From assembly GCF_017591425.1 (NCBI RefSeq), contig NW_024466459.1, positions 2,480,001-2,544,000 of the forward strand: a stretch of 64,000 nucleotides of DNA. The letters are read 5' to 3'. The notes under the pieces are model-generated. The model was not told where the DNA came from. It worked only from the letters and a program-made list of their open reading frames with translations, and ran no database searches. Position 1 is the first letter of the stretch, and every line of letters starts with the position of its first letter. Position numbers and translations under genes: made by a program. This DNA comes from Ochotona curzoniae (Eukaryota > Chordata > Mammalia > Lagomorpha > Ochotonidae). This document shows positions 1 to 11,214 of the stretch, piece by piece.

Positions 1-1556
1 TTTCTGTTCTCAGCTCCTTTGTCTGAAATTTTAAAATAGTGAACACGTTTGAGGCGAGCTCACCCTTGGAGCTCCCTGGCTGTGTTGTTAACCTTGGAGT
101 TTGCAATTGGTGCAAAATTAGGATACATTGCTGTTGACTGGATACACAAAACTGTGTTATAACTTACCCAAATATGTTTTTATATCATTTGAAGACTTTT
201 TAGCTATTATTTGTTTTCATTCAACTAGCAGTCATATAGAGTAATAATAAACACAGTATATGTACATTCACTTTCTGTAGTTAATATCTGTTTCCAGACA
301 TTTTGTGTGGTGATGGTTTCATAGGTGTGTCTTTTTTTTTTTTTTTTTTTTAAGTAAATTCTGGTGTAAAGTTATCTATCATTTAGTGGAATTTAAGATT
401 CCACAGAACATGTAAGAATACGGGGAGAGAGTTGTGGATTGTGGAGGATTTGATATTGGGGCGGAAGGCCTCCCGGTTGGCCGGCTGTATCCTGTGTGGG
501 GATGGGAACTTTGGGGCTTGGTAAGGGGGTGCTGCTTTTTTCCTGACCTCTTTCGGTCTGCGTTTAAATTGAACACAACATGTTGCTTTTGTAAGGCTCC
601 TTTATGTGATATAGTCTGATGACTACATCATGAGCATTCTCAGTGTGTTAGCTTCATTATTTGAATGCTGGATGACTTGATTTTGTTGATATGTACAATG
701 ATAGAAGGTCCTCAGGCCACCCTCCCAGTAAGTGGTATAGAATCGGGGTGGGTTGTTTTTTTTTTTCAGATTCAAAACAAAAGTAGTTTTGCTGTCAAAA
801 GAAACATCTGAGATCAATTCAAGTAAGCGTATGAAGTGTTTTTAATTTGATTTATTCCAGAGAAAATAGAAAAGTGAAATAATGTTATTTAAATGCTGCA
901 TAAATGAAGAAAGTGTGAGGTCTGCTTTTTTAAAAAATCCCAAATGGAGAGAGGGAGAAACGAAACATTCTAGACACAGCATTTCTCATAATTAGCTTTT
1001 CATGTAATGGTCACTAAATTGTCCTATTTTATGGTCCCAGGGCTGGGGACAATTGCAGGACCTCTGTAATGCTTGTACTCGGAGTCACTGTGAATAATGA
1101 CATACAGTAACTGAAGTAATCTAATTGTAGTCTTTGGAAATTTAATGCCTTGGTGACATTAATCACGTCAACATCTGCTATCATTTAGCCCTGAAAAACT
1201 AACCAGAAATTATGGCAAGCTTAGAAATATTAGAAGTCCACCCTAGCGTAAGAGTGTGGTTTTAATTTTCTTTTGAATGAAAAGGATAGAAACTAAAACC
1301 ATTTTGCATTGTTCATGTGTGAGTAGAATTGGAGCTAATTTGAACCTAGCTTCTCGTTAGCTTCTTCTTTGCAGGGACTCGGTGTGTTGGGCTGGCCAGC
1401 CCCAGACTGTGCAGCCGAGAGTGTTGATGTAAATGAGTCAGGTTCTGCTCCCTGGGCTCTGACGTTCGTGCACGCGTCCTCGGGAGTAGTCAGATCCCAC
1501 TGACTCGATGACCTGTGCACCCAAGGCTGTCTCCAGCTTTCTTCTTTTGGTAACAT
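1..1556. other. Unassigned AT-rich stretch
   Basis: No exon or clear repeat recognised. A poly-T run lies at 332-351 and a short one near 760. Open frames are short and without recognisable motifs. Confidence 0.5.
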
Positions 1557-1670
1557 TGAAAGGCAGAGTTACAGAAAGAGAACTTCTATCTGTTGGTTAA
1601 CTCCCCAGATGGCCACAACAGCCAGGGCTGGGCCAGGCTAGAGCCAGGAGCGGGATCAGAAGGTGGAATC
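1557..1670 (-). repeat. Old C-SINE fragment
   Basis: Reads as the reverse complement of the 3' half: AAGGCAGAGTTACAGAAAGAG followed by GGTTAACTCCCCAGATGGCCACAACAGCC in diverged form. Confidence 0.5.
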
Positions 1671-1830
1671 CAGTGCCACAGGTGACAGCTTATGCGAGGC
1701 CAGCCCCTGCTTCTTGTTTTTGTAGTAAGGGACCAGTTTCTTTGCTTGGTGGCATCTGTTAGCGTAAGGCAGGAAACCATTTCAGGCTTTCAGAACTACA
1801 GTCGGTCCTGTCTCATGTTAAAGATCTGAA

Positions 1831-2165
1831 GATGGGCATGTGCGGTAGACTACTGGCTAAGTCCTCGCCTTGCATGCACTGGGAACCTATATAGGTGCTT
1901 ATTTGTGTTCTGGCAGCTCCACTTCCCATCCAGCTCCCTGTTTGTGGCCTGGGGAAGCAGTGGAAGATGGCTCAAAGCCTTGGGAAACTGCACCTGCCTG
2001 GGAGACCCGGAAGAGGCTCCTGGCTCCCAGCTTCGGATTGGCTCAGTTCTGGCCTTTGGGATGACTTGGGAAGTGAACCAGCGGACAGAAGATCTTCCTC
2101 TCCTTTTCTCTGTAAATCTGACTCTCCACAAACATTTTAAAAATAGCTATTTAAAAAAAAACAAT
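1831..2165 (+). repeat. C-SINE, full length
   Basis: tRNA-like head, body (CCATCCAGCTCCCTG, GGGAGACCCGGAAGAGGCTC) and A-rich tail. Flanked by an 11-bp duplication with one mismatch, AAAGATCTGAA at 1,820-1,830 and AAAGATCTAAA at 2,166-2,176. Confidence 0.9.
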
Positions 2166-2785
2166 AAAGATCTAAAAATGACATTAGAAACGCTTTGTTT
2201 CAGATGTGGAGAAAATCTTTGGTTCATCATTTTGATCAACAGAAGTGATGAACCACCCTGTGTTTCTGTATGATTTATTCTTTAGAATCCGTTTCTATAA
2301 TTATCCCCATTTCCATTGCTGAATCGAAAAACATGTCTCTAAGATTGATACAGCTCATTCTATCTCTTAGAATTCTTATGAAAACACATATTCAGGTGCC
2401 CTCAGCACTTGGGCACAGTAGTGATAAAAACACTGATTTGTTGTAGGTATGTAAGAAAACTTGAGAATATACTCATTCTTTAAGAGGTTATCCTACTTAA
2501 AACAGAAAGCCATAGATCGCAGTTTTTCCTTCCCCAAATCATCTGTCTCTTTATACCTGCTTGGTTGTTTTTGTCTTATTTTTAATTAAGACTTTTTTGA
2601 GAATTAAATTCTCAGCAAAATGGGATAATAGGTCCCAAATTTTAAAAACATTTTTCAAGTGTGGATTGTTTAGATTTTATTAGCCTCTTCAAGTTTTCCA
2701 ACAGGAAGTGTAACAGCAGCCTGAAATGCCCGTTTTGGAATATGAAGGTACTTCAAAAACATTGATGGAGCATGAGAAGGTAGGT
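2166..2785. other. Unassigned stretch
   Basis: AT-rich, no exon or repeat recognised. Confidence 0.4.
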
Positions 2786-2789
2786 TTAG

Positions 2790-3030
2790 GGGTGGGAGTT
2801 GGTATTGAGACCCTGGCATCCTGTTGGAGTGCTTAGGTTCAGCCTCCAGTGTCCTCCAGATGCCAGCTTCCTGCTGCTGCACACCTCCGGAGGCAGCAGT
2901 GCTGGCTCAGGTTGCTGGGTTCCTGGCACTCCCGTACGAGACCTGGGCTGAGCTGGCTTTAGTTTCTGTTACTGCAGGCAGGTGAGAGTTCTCTGTCTCT
3001 GCTTCTCTGCCCCTCATGTGTACAGTCTAG
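2790..3030 (+). repeat. Probable very old C-SINE
   Basis: Weak colinear matches: TTAGGTTCAG, GGCAGCAGTG...GCTCAGG, GGGTTCCTGGCACTCC, GAGACCTGGG, then a CTCTGTCTCTGCTTCTCTG tail. Confidence 0.4.
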
Positions 3031-5110
3031 TATTTTTACAAAGATGGGAGTCCGGGCATGCTGCTGCTGCCATAGCAGGCATTCCCATGAACCGGGTTCT
3101 CTAGTTCTCTCCATCCTGCAGGCACTTCCCCCTCCAAGGACACATACCATCATTTAGTAAACAATGTGGGACCCCATCCAGTGTACCTTGAGGCTGACAC
3201 ACTTATCCCAGGGGTGTAAATGGCTCTAAGCTGACTTTGTCCTGGCCTGGCCCCTTCATTCCCCATGACTGTCCACAGCTGATGGAGAGCTGTTTCCTGA
3301 CCACAGAATTCCAGAAGCCCTGGTCCTCCTACTGTAATTTGGGACAACTTTGAAGACCATCCGGACTCTCAGGAATTCCCTGAGCGTCCATCGCAGCCAC
3401 ACCAGTGGTTGCGTCTTTCCTTCACTTGCCCACAGGTACTGGCCTTCCACGCACGGCTCGGGAAGCTCCCCGTATGCAAAGATCCAACTCCAAGTCTGTG
3501 ACTGTTGGTGCTGGCTGCGGTCTAAGAAGGCTGCCTGGACGATGGGATTGTGCAAGCAGCTTGCCCGCCGGCCAGCTGGCAGTGAGAAGCCCACCACCAG
3601 CGACACATGGAGTGTGGATAGCCCTTAGCCTCGAGGAGGGCTGCAGTTTAACTGCTGACTGGTGGGAGGGAATTCTGTGGGCATAGTTGGAGGATAAGGG
3701 AATGAAAAGGCTCTCTTAAGTGTGAAAACCCTCAGCGACCTCTGAAGACAGCCAGAGCAGATGGATTGTTCGGTCTGTCAGGCCTACAAGTTAGCAGCTG
3801 AGCTATGGAGGACCACTCTGAACGCCAAGGTCAGGTCCCTGACGGAGGAATGATCCCACAAGGCATGGGAGTGAGGAGGCCCTGAGTAGCCTTACAGCAG
3901 CCCACAGGCGCTGATCACAGGGTGGCCTGGAGGATGCCAGTGACACAAGCACCTTCCTGGCTCAGATGCTCCCCACTCAGGCTGTGCTCACTGAGCCAGG
4001 GCTTACAGGGGGAGATGGAATTACAGAGCAGGGCTCCTTGCTGACAGGATCCCAGGGTGACAGAGATGAGAACACTTACTTGTGCAAAACAAGACAGCAA
4101 AGGGAGCCTGGGATACAGAATGACGGAGCTAGCTAACCAAACCTAGTTTCCAGAGGGGCGAAAGCGGGCAGTTCTGATTGCCCAGCTCTACAAAGCAGAA
4201 GGCATCAAAGTGCACCCATCAACAGTTGTGATGTCTTTCCCAGCCAGTGGAGGAGAAGCTGGGTGCCAGAAGGAAGGGACTGGCACCACACAGCAGGTGT
4301 ATTAAGCTGCCCCAAAGCGGACCTATAGCCATTAGCTTAGGTGTGCTCACACCGGGCAAAGGGTGACACACATTCCCATTGCTGCTGCCCACCGTGTCTG
4401 AGGATGCCCAGGGATCCAAATCATCACGTCACTTCTACATTCCATTACAGAGAATTAGCCTAAGGAAGCCAGGCAGTGACCAACTCTTCAGTGCGTCCAT
4501 GGGTCTGGCCCACTAATAAATCATGTGCATGGACCTCCTGAATGGTGGCAAATCCCCACATTAGCCCTTGTGATACAGCTGTCATAGCAGGGAAGACTAA
4601 CGGGCCTCTGACCTTTCACCCCTTAGTGGCCAAAACAATGCTGCATCCTGGGAAGAAGGAAGCAGCTGGATGGTCCAAGATGACATGGTTGCAGGGGCAG
4701 GCAGTGGGTCGCCACACTTGTTTTCAATTCCAGTCCCTGCAAAAAATGCTGGAGTGACGTGGGTGACTGAAAGCTTGCAGCTATGAGACCTCATGAGGCC
4801 CCTGCCAGGGGAGACTCACACGGTCTCAGGTACATGAGACTCTCCTGCCTTGCCAGTATGGGCCACAGGCACTTGAACGAGCAAGAGTCGGCACTTACAC
4901 TGCAGCCCCTAGCTGGATGAGCAGTCCCACCTTCTGCTGGAATACCCTTGAGGCTAGCTGGATGCTCTGGTCACCTTCTGGAGCATCCCCTTGGGCCATG
5001 GGATTGCTCACGGCACATGCGTCAGACAAAATGAACAGGACATGATAAGTATCTGGGAGGGCTTGGTATGCATTCTAAAGAGGCAGAGACCAACTCTTCT
5101 TTCTTTTTCT
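3031..5110. other. Unassigned 2.1 kb stretch
   Basis: Moderate GC, without C-SINEs. Overlapping open frames of about 90-116 codons at 3,256-3,686 have no recognisable motif and no consistent splice sites. An old LTR or pseudogene is possible but I cannot assign one. Confidence 0.4.
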
Positions 5111-5126
5111 AAGATTTATTTATTTA

Positions 5127-5460
5127 GGGCCTGGAGTGATGATTCAATGGTTAAATCCTAACCTTGCACAGACCAGGATCCTATATGGATGCTAGTTTGT
5201 GTCCCAGCTACTCTGCTTCCCATCCAGCTCCCTGCCTGTGGCCTGGGAAAGCACTCGAGGACGGCCCAAAGCTTTGGGACCCTGCACCCGCGTGGGAGAC
5301 CCGGAAGAGGCTCCTGGCTTCGGATAGGCACAGTACCGGCCATTGCGCTCACTTGGGGAGTGAATCATCAGACGGAAGATCTTCCTCTCTGTCTCTCCTC
5401 TCTCTGTATATCCGCCTTCCCAATAAAAATAAAATAAAAATAAATCTTAAAAAAAAAGAA
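5127..5460 (+). repeat. C-SINE, young subfamily
   Basis: Contains the GCGCTCACTTGGGGAGTGAA block and a CTTCCCAATAAAAATAAA tail. Polymerase III box B is degraded to GCTAGTTTGTGTCCC. Confidence 0.9.
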
Positions 5461-5514
5461 AATATATTCACTTTCCAATTAAAAAAAAAAAACTGAATCT
5501 TAAAAAAAAATGTG

Positions 5515-5655
5515 ACTAGAAGTGGAATGGCTATTGGCTGGGTTGGGAGCTGGGGACTCAGATGATGAAAAAGCCTAAAAATTATTTACAGTAATTTAAG
5601 TATAATGTTGTAAATATAACAAACGCCACTGGGTTGTGGATTTTAAAAAGGGCTA
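5515..5655 (+). repeat. L1 3' UTR fragment
   Basis: ATATAACAAACGCCACTGGG followed by TTGTGGATTTTAAAAAGG resembles the 3' end of older mammalian L1 (AAACGCCACTGAATTGTGCACTTTAAAA). Confidence 0.55.
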
Positions 5656-5925
5656 AGGTGCGATAACCTAGTGGCTAAATCCTTGTCTTGTATGGGCGTC
5701 GGTTTGTGTCCTGGTTGCTCCCTGCTTGTGGCCTGGGAAAGCAGTAGCGGACGGCCCATAGCCTTGGGATGCTACACCTGCGTGGGAGACCCGGAAGAAG
5801 CCCCTGGTTTCAGCTTAGCTCAACTCTGGCCATTGCGGCCACTTGGGGAGTGAGCCAGTGGATGGGAGATCATCTCTCTCCTCTACATCTGTCGTTGCAG
5901 TTAAATAATAAGTGTCTTTAAAAGG
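5650..5925 (+). repeat. C-SINE with internal loss
   Basis: Runs from the head (GGTGCGATAACCTAGTGGC) to the tail; the box B-to-body segment is shortened. Confidence 0.85.
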
Positions 5926-6009
5926 AGGAGCTAAAACAGCTATTTTGTTATATATTTTACAAGTGTTTAAAAAGCCAATATATATAGAAACTAAGACAAC
6001 AGAAAGAAT

Positions 6010-6080
6010 TACAGATCAGTGGTTTCCAACGTCATCCATCCACCCATCTGCTGATGGTCACTTGGGTTGTTTCCTCCATT
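6010..6080 (-). repeat. Ancient L1 fragment
   Basis: CATCCATCCACCCATCTGCTGATGG then TCACTTGGGTTGTTTCC matches the antisense of the 3' part of L1 ORF2 (CATCAGTTGATGGACATTTGGGTTGTTTCC), split here for length. Confidence 0.55.
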
Positions 6081-6094
6081 GTTTTTATTGTTTT

Positions 6095-6260
6095 TAAGGT
6101 TTACTTGAAAGGCATGGAGTTGAGAAAGAGGGAGCTTCTGTGGTTGGCATCAACTCCTCTGTGGGCGCTGGGGTGCGCCCTGTGCATGGTTGCATGATGG
6201 CGGTGGGGGTGCGGAAGGGAGCGGCACTTCAACAGGCACCGCTGGGATCGCAATAGGTGG
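6095..6260 (-). repeat. Possible old C-SINE fragment
   Basis: TTACTTGAAAGGCATGGAG and GAGAAAGAGGGAGCTTC resemble the reverse-complemented tail; the rest is too diverged to align. Confidence 0.3.
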
Positions 6261-6659
6261 TCCCTGGGTCTGAAACCCATTAAGGACGCCTTACAGTTTT
6301 AGAACTAAAAAAAAAAAAAAAATCTGAGGCACACTTGGCATCACTGGGGACAAACAAGAGGATTATTCAGTATGAATAATAAAAATAGCCGAGTAAACAC
6401 GCATTATTTATACATCCACAGAAGGACATCTGGGCCAACTTTGCAGGAACTTGAGGGCGTCGAACTATTTTTAGAAAGGGCAGCTTTACAAAATCAGACA
6501 AAGCACACTGTCGCGGAGCACCTTCTGTTAATTTTTCTGCACTGTCAGAAATGTGTCTTATTACCAGATTCTCTGCCTTACCACTGCTTACCATGTGATA
6601 GCTACAGACAACTCTGCAGTAAGGATCACCTTTGTTAAGAACTCTTGCAATTTCTAGGG

Positions 6660-6885
6660 GCTTGTGGATGGGTGTGGTGGTTGGATTGCACGAGGGACAC
6701 CCACATCATGTATCATTGTGCCTGGGTTGGAGGAGCAGCTCCACTCCAGTTCCAGCTTCCAGCTCTAACACTCTAGTGGCAGCAGGTGATGGAGGGCTGG
6801 ACTGAGCCCTGGGCTCCTGGCTTCAGCCTGCCCCAGCCTTGACTGATCTCCACTGGGCCCGCAGTGAGTTCCACTCTAAGTAAAA
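6660..6885 (+). repeat. Old C-SINE
   Basis: Diverged copy with GTGCCTGGGTTGG, GGCAGCAGGTGATGG and GGGCTCCTGGCTTCAGCCTG in order; no clean tail. Confidence 0.5.
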
Positions 6886-6897
6886 CGCATTGCTAAT

Positions 6898-7227
6898 AGA
6901 TTTTTTTAAATATATATACATATATATATATTTTTATTGGAAAGACAGATCAGGATTTGTGAGAGAAAGATCATTCACCCACTGGTTTATTCCTCAAATG
7001 ATCACAACAGCCGGAGATGAGCCAATCCGAAGCCAGGAGCTTTTTCTGAATCTCCACGTGGGTTCAGAGTCCCAAGGACTTGGGCCATGCTCCTCTATTT
7101 TCCCAGGCCACAAGCAGAGAACTAGATAGGTAAAGGAGCAGCCAGGAATAGTACCGGCCGGCGTCCATATGGAATGCCAGCACTGCAAGGCAAAGTATTA
7201 GCCTATTGAGCCACTGTGCCAGTCCCC
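6898..7227 (-). repeat. C-SINE with TA-expanded tail
   Basis: Full-length reverse copy ending GAGCCACTGTGCCAGTCCCC. Its 3' tail has become a TATATA/CATATA microsatellite at 6,910-6,931. Confidence 0.9.
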
Positions 7228-7515
7228 AAAATGTTTTTATTTATTTGAGACGTGAGTGACGGAGAAAGGGGGAGAATCTTCCATCCACTGATTCACTTTT
7301 CCAAATGGCCTCGAAGGGTGGGGCTGGTGTCAGAAGCCTGGAACCAGGACCTCCCACACGGGTGCTGGGGCCCACGCAAACTATTTTCCACTTCTTTCCC
7401 AGGAGCATTAGCAGGAAACTGGATGGGAAGCAGAACAGCCAGGACTCGAACCCGCATTCATACAGGATGCTAATGTGGTAGGGGGAAGGTTAACCCATGG
7501 CACGGTTGGTCAACA
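7228..7515 (-). repeat. Old C-SINE
   Basis: Starts TTTTTATTTATTTGAGACG, then GGGTGCTGGGGCCC and CTGGATGGGAAGCAGAACAGCC; abuts the preceding copy directly. Confidence 0.75.
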
Positions 7516-7767
7516 GCTGTTTGGTGTTACCTTGGACTTCTAGAGAGAAAAGACGCCTTTTTCTACTTCAAAATTTCTTTTGTGACCTGGTTCCATTTCT
7601 TTAGATCTTGGACTTAAATATGTTTTCATGAATTCTCTGGCTTTTGAAATTCAATTCTATTACTGAAAATTTACTGTTGGATGCCTGATGACACATTCAA
7701 GTTAGCTTGGAGCAACTGAGCAATGTATTCAGTGGAAGAATCTGTGTGTGTCTGTCCTGAAAATTCT

Positions 7768-8060
7768 AAAACCAAGGGCGGTGTGTGCCATGGCAGGTGA
7801 ACGCGCATCTCTTGTGGATTCTGGTCCTGACACTTCTGCCTCTATTCAGCTGCCTGGTAACATACCCTGGGAGACAGCGAATGGAGGTTCAAATGCTTGA
7901 TGCTGCTCCCACATGGAAGCCCCAGATGGAGGTCCTAGATCCTGGCTTTTGCCTGAGCCTGCCTTGGCTGTTGCAAGGGTTTTAGCAGTGGACCAGTGGA
8001 TGGAAGATTCTCTCTCTCTCTTTGCTCCCTTTGCCTTTCAAACAATAAATAAGTTATAAA
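7768..8060 (+). repeat. Old C-SINE
   Basis: Diverged body with GTGGACCAGTGGATGGAAGA, a CT-rich stretch and a TTTCAAACAATAAATAAG tail of the older type. Confidence 0.75.
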
Positions 8061-8499
8061 ATAACTTAATTTGTTCAAAGAGACTCCCAGTGTTGCTCAT
8101 ATCCAGCTAATGGGATGCTAACCTGAACACGTGCAACAACAAGGAGAGGCTGAAGGGCTGACAGCCCGCAGATCAGAGTGGCAGAAAGGAGCTGAAGAAA
8201 CTGCATGCTCCAGCCAGGCTGTCATTGCCCAAGGAGCCCATAGCCTGCGCCTGGGGAGTCCTGGATCACATACCCAAAGCCCTGAACAGTGTATTCAGTG
8301 TTAGAATTTGTCCTCTTCGGGTACATCTAACACGAAGCACAGATTGTTTCACTGACCCAGTTATCCGCCACTTGCGGTCATCCTAAGTGAGCTGCGCTGG
8401 CTGCAGCAGCTGGACAGCACATGAGCCAACAGAGGACATCAGTGTGCCGGGAAGGAAGCTGTGTGTCTCCTCGTGAGATGGCTATCGCTCGTTTCCCAT

Positions 8500-8830
8500 C
8501 CGCTGCCTGTGGACTGTGTATGGCGAGGGTTGGACGTTGAAGACCATGCTAGATGAGGTCAGACACTCCTTCTGTGAACAGCATTTCAGCCTCATGGGGC
8601 CAGGATTGTTGTGTCCCCACTGGACAGAGGCGTGGTAGATGCTATGCGTTTGAGTTGGCGTCATGCTAAAATGCATGTTACCGACCATGTGTTTTTTTTG
8701 CCTGGAAGCCAAGAACTGGCAGTCAAAACTGTTTTCCTGGAACGCTGGGCTTTGCAGTGATCTCACCGGGTCCTGCTGTTCCAAGTGGACGGAGAAGAGC
8801 AGCAGCACAGGGAGCACCCTCTGCGTTTCC
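8500..8830 (-). repeat. Unassigned interspersed repeat, copy A
   Basis: On the minus strand, CAGTGGGGACACAACAATCC and the flanking sequence align with 39,240-39,500: AGCATG, then an ACTC/ACTA segment, CC(A/C)TGGGGACACA, and a TTCACAGAAGGAG-like segment. Both copies translate in matching frames around HSI...QWGH. Family not recognised; an LTR or LINE UTR is possible. Confidence 0.45.
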
Positions 8831-9970
8831 TACCTGCAGGTGCACCTGACAGCCCAGAGTCCACCTGTCGTGTGCAAGCCTAGATCTGATCATATTTCCG
8901 GTCACTTTGAGCAGCAAAACATTGGGGACAAACTGAGCGAAGATGAGGTCATTGTGTACCCAGTGAGCCTAGGAGCCAGGACTCTGGGACTCTTCCATCT
9001 GTTAATGTGGAACTTCCTTCCCCGATTGTATGCCCTTCCTGCTCCTGTGAGAGACTCAAAGCCACCCGAGACCTGGATGTCCTCCTCTGTGCTGTCCAGA
9101 AGGCTTTGTGTTTCTGTGTCCCTTCTCCTTTTCCTGAGGAGGCCTAAGCAGAGAATTTACAGTAATTGCTACCCAGGGAGCACTCGGAGGCGTAAATGAT
9201 CCCATCACAGGAGGCAGATGCCGGGGAGGCTTGCAGGACCAGATCCCACACCTGCCTGCAGAGGGCGCTGGGGGAGGGCTCCGCGTGGATGCAGCTTTAA
9301 TGAAGTGTCAGAACTTCAGATAAGGTGGGGAGGGATGTGCAACCTTCATAAGCAATGGTCTGGTTCTGTCTGAAGGGGCTGGTATCGCCCCCTTCCAACA
9401 CCTCCAGCCAGGGCTCCCCCATGCCTGTGCACCCTATGGCTTAGGCTCGTCTTTTTTTTTTTTTCTTTTTTATTATTCAGATCAAACTAGTCCAAGGTCA
9501 TGAATAAGACAGGAAGGAGAGGATCCCCAGAGCTGCCCATTCTGGAAAGGTCTCATTTGCCTTGTGAAGTGGCAGAGGCCTAATTAAATGTCATTGGGTG
9601 AGAAGAATCCTCAACGACTAAGGTGATTTGTGGCCCGCAAATGAGAGACTGAGTTTATTTTCCCTGGGCAGGCCCTGGGCCACGGCTGGCCATCTATGCC
9701 TTCTTGACTCAAGAATCTTGAATTCTCAGGACAACCTAACAAGCCATTGGTGATTCTTGGAGGTTTTCTGGTTTGTTCTTCACCAAAATTTCTAGAAAGG
9801 GGTGGCCTTTCCAGACAGAAAAGCCTGCTGTGCCATCCTCACATGCATCGGTCTCCTCCGATGGGCAAAACTGTGTGTTTGTGTGACCAGAGGGTCGGGT
9901 GGGCAGAGGCCTGCATCTCCCACAACCCTCAGTAAGTCAGTACACCCTCCACAGCTGGAAAGAACCCAAA
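8831..9970. other. Unassigned stretch
   Basis: Contains an open plus frame to 9,199 (from 8,663, 178 codons) with no recognised domain, a short poly-T near 9,453, and otherwise unique-looking sequence. Confidence 0.4.
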
Positions 9971-9974
9971 GGGC

Positions 9975-10090
9975 TCCCCGCAAGCAGGGAGCTGGAAGGG
10001 AAGTGGAGCAGCCAGGACTAGAACCAGTGCCCCTACGGGATCCTGGAGAATGCAGAGCAAGGACTTAACCACTAGGCTACTGTACCGGGC
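9975..10090 (-). repeat. C-SINE, 5' part only
   Basis: GCAAGCAGGGAGCTGGAAGG to CTACTGTACCGGGCC is the head half in reverse; its 3' half is missing and another copy starts immediately to the right. Confidence 0.8.
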
Positions 10091-10094
10091 CACA

Positions 10095-10437
10095 AAGGCA
10101 GGTTTCACAGAAAGAAGGAGAGACAGAGAGAAAGATATTTATATACATATATATATTTATATACATATAAGATATTTATATACATATATTTGTCCGCTAG
10201 TTCACTCCCCAAATGGCTGCAATGGCCAGAGCTGAACTGATTCGAACTCAGGAGCTGCTTCTGGGTCTCCCAAGCAGGTGCAGGATCCCAAGGCTTTGGA
10301 ACATTCTTGACTGTTCTCCCAGATCTCAGACAGGGAGCTGGAAGGGAAGTGGAGCAGCCATGACATGAACTGGTTCCCATATGGGATCCTAGATGTTACA
10401 AGGTGAAGATTCAGCTATTGAGTTATTGTGCCAGGCC
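10095..10437 (-). repeat. C-SINE with TA/CA insertion
   Basis: Complete reverse copy ending TTATTGTGCCAGGCC. A roughly 60-bp TATATACATATA-type microsatellite (10,134-10,195) sits inside the CT/GA-rich 3' region. Confidence 0.9.
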
Positions 10438-10442
10438 TGTCA

Positions 10443-10487
10443 CTCTCCTTTCCAAATACATAATTAAATAATATTTTAAAAACAGAA
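10443..10487 (+). repeat. C-SINE tail fragment
   Basis: CACTCTCCTTTCCAAATACA followed by TAATTAAATAATATTTTAAAAA matches the plus-strand 3' end only. Confidence 0.45.
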
Positions 10488-10489
10488 CA

Positions 10490-11010
10490 ATGTCTCACAA
10501 ACTTGAGTTTTTTCTTTGTAGAGAATTTTCTTCCAACAAATGACAAGTCGTAGTGGTGGTGGTAATATCAACAGTTGTGCACGCCCCATCCCCACAGTGT
10601 GGATCATGGCTTCTGGCAGCCATGCCCCAGTAAAATCCCCTCCTGGGTGGATGTTGGGACTGGCTGTGTGTGAACTTGTCGCGTGACTCATTTGGCCAAT
10701 GGGACTGTAGCCAAGAAGAGGCTTGTCAAATAGCAGGGCTTGGGGGCAGTCCTTCTAGAACAGCCATACGGAGGGAGAGGCCAGCTGTGTCACCACGCCA
10801 CCTGACCGCAGCCCCGACCTGCCATGTGTGATGTCACTAGAGGGAGTCCAGGCCACAGCAGCGCAGCTCCTTGTGGGTGCTGACACTAGAAACTGCTGCG
10901 ATGCTCTGCTACGCAGCAGAAACTAGTAAAATACAGACACAGAGTCAAATCATTGATTTCATGCTCATCTTGAGAACATTCTACCCCCATTCCCCCTTTA
11001 CGTCCAAACC
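10490..11010. other. Unassigned stretch
   Basis: No exon or repeat recognised; moderately GC-rich from 10,600. Confidence 0.4.
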
Positions 11011-11011
11011 A

Positions 11012-11210
11012 TTTTTTTTTTTTATTGGAAAAGCAGATTTACAGAGAGGAGAGAAAGAGACCTCCAGCCAGTCCTCCCGTATGGAGCCCACATACTTGGG
11101 CTCTCTGCTGGGGCTTCCTCCGGTGCAGGAAGCAGAATAGCCAGATCCAAACTGGGATGCCCTTGTTGGAAGTGACGGTTGAACCTGGTCCGCCACAACA
11201 CCAGCCCGAC
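11012..11210 (-). repeat. C-SINE with internal deletion
   Basis: Poly-T, TTATTGGAAAAGCAGATTTA, ACAGAGAGGAGAGAAAGAG, then only part of the body before CCACAACACCAGCCC. Confidence 0.8.
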
Positions 11211-11214
11211 GGGG

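Noticed and set aside
1870..2273. Coding frames at 1.87-2.27 kb and similar frames elsewhere with SSLPVAWE- or LPACGLGK-like strings
   Set aside because: These recurring peptides are translations of the C-SINE body, not a protein family.
8663..9199. 178-codon plus-strand open frame
   Set aside because: Starts inside the unassigned repeat copy A and shows no domain; frames of this size occur by chance in 64 kb.
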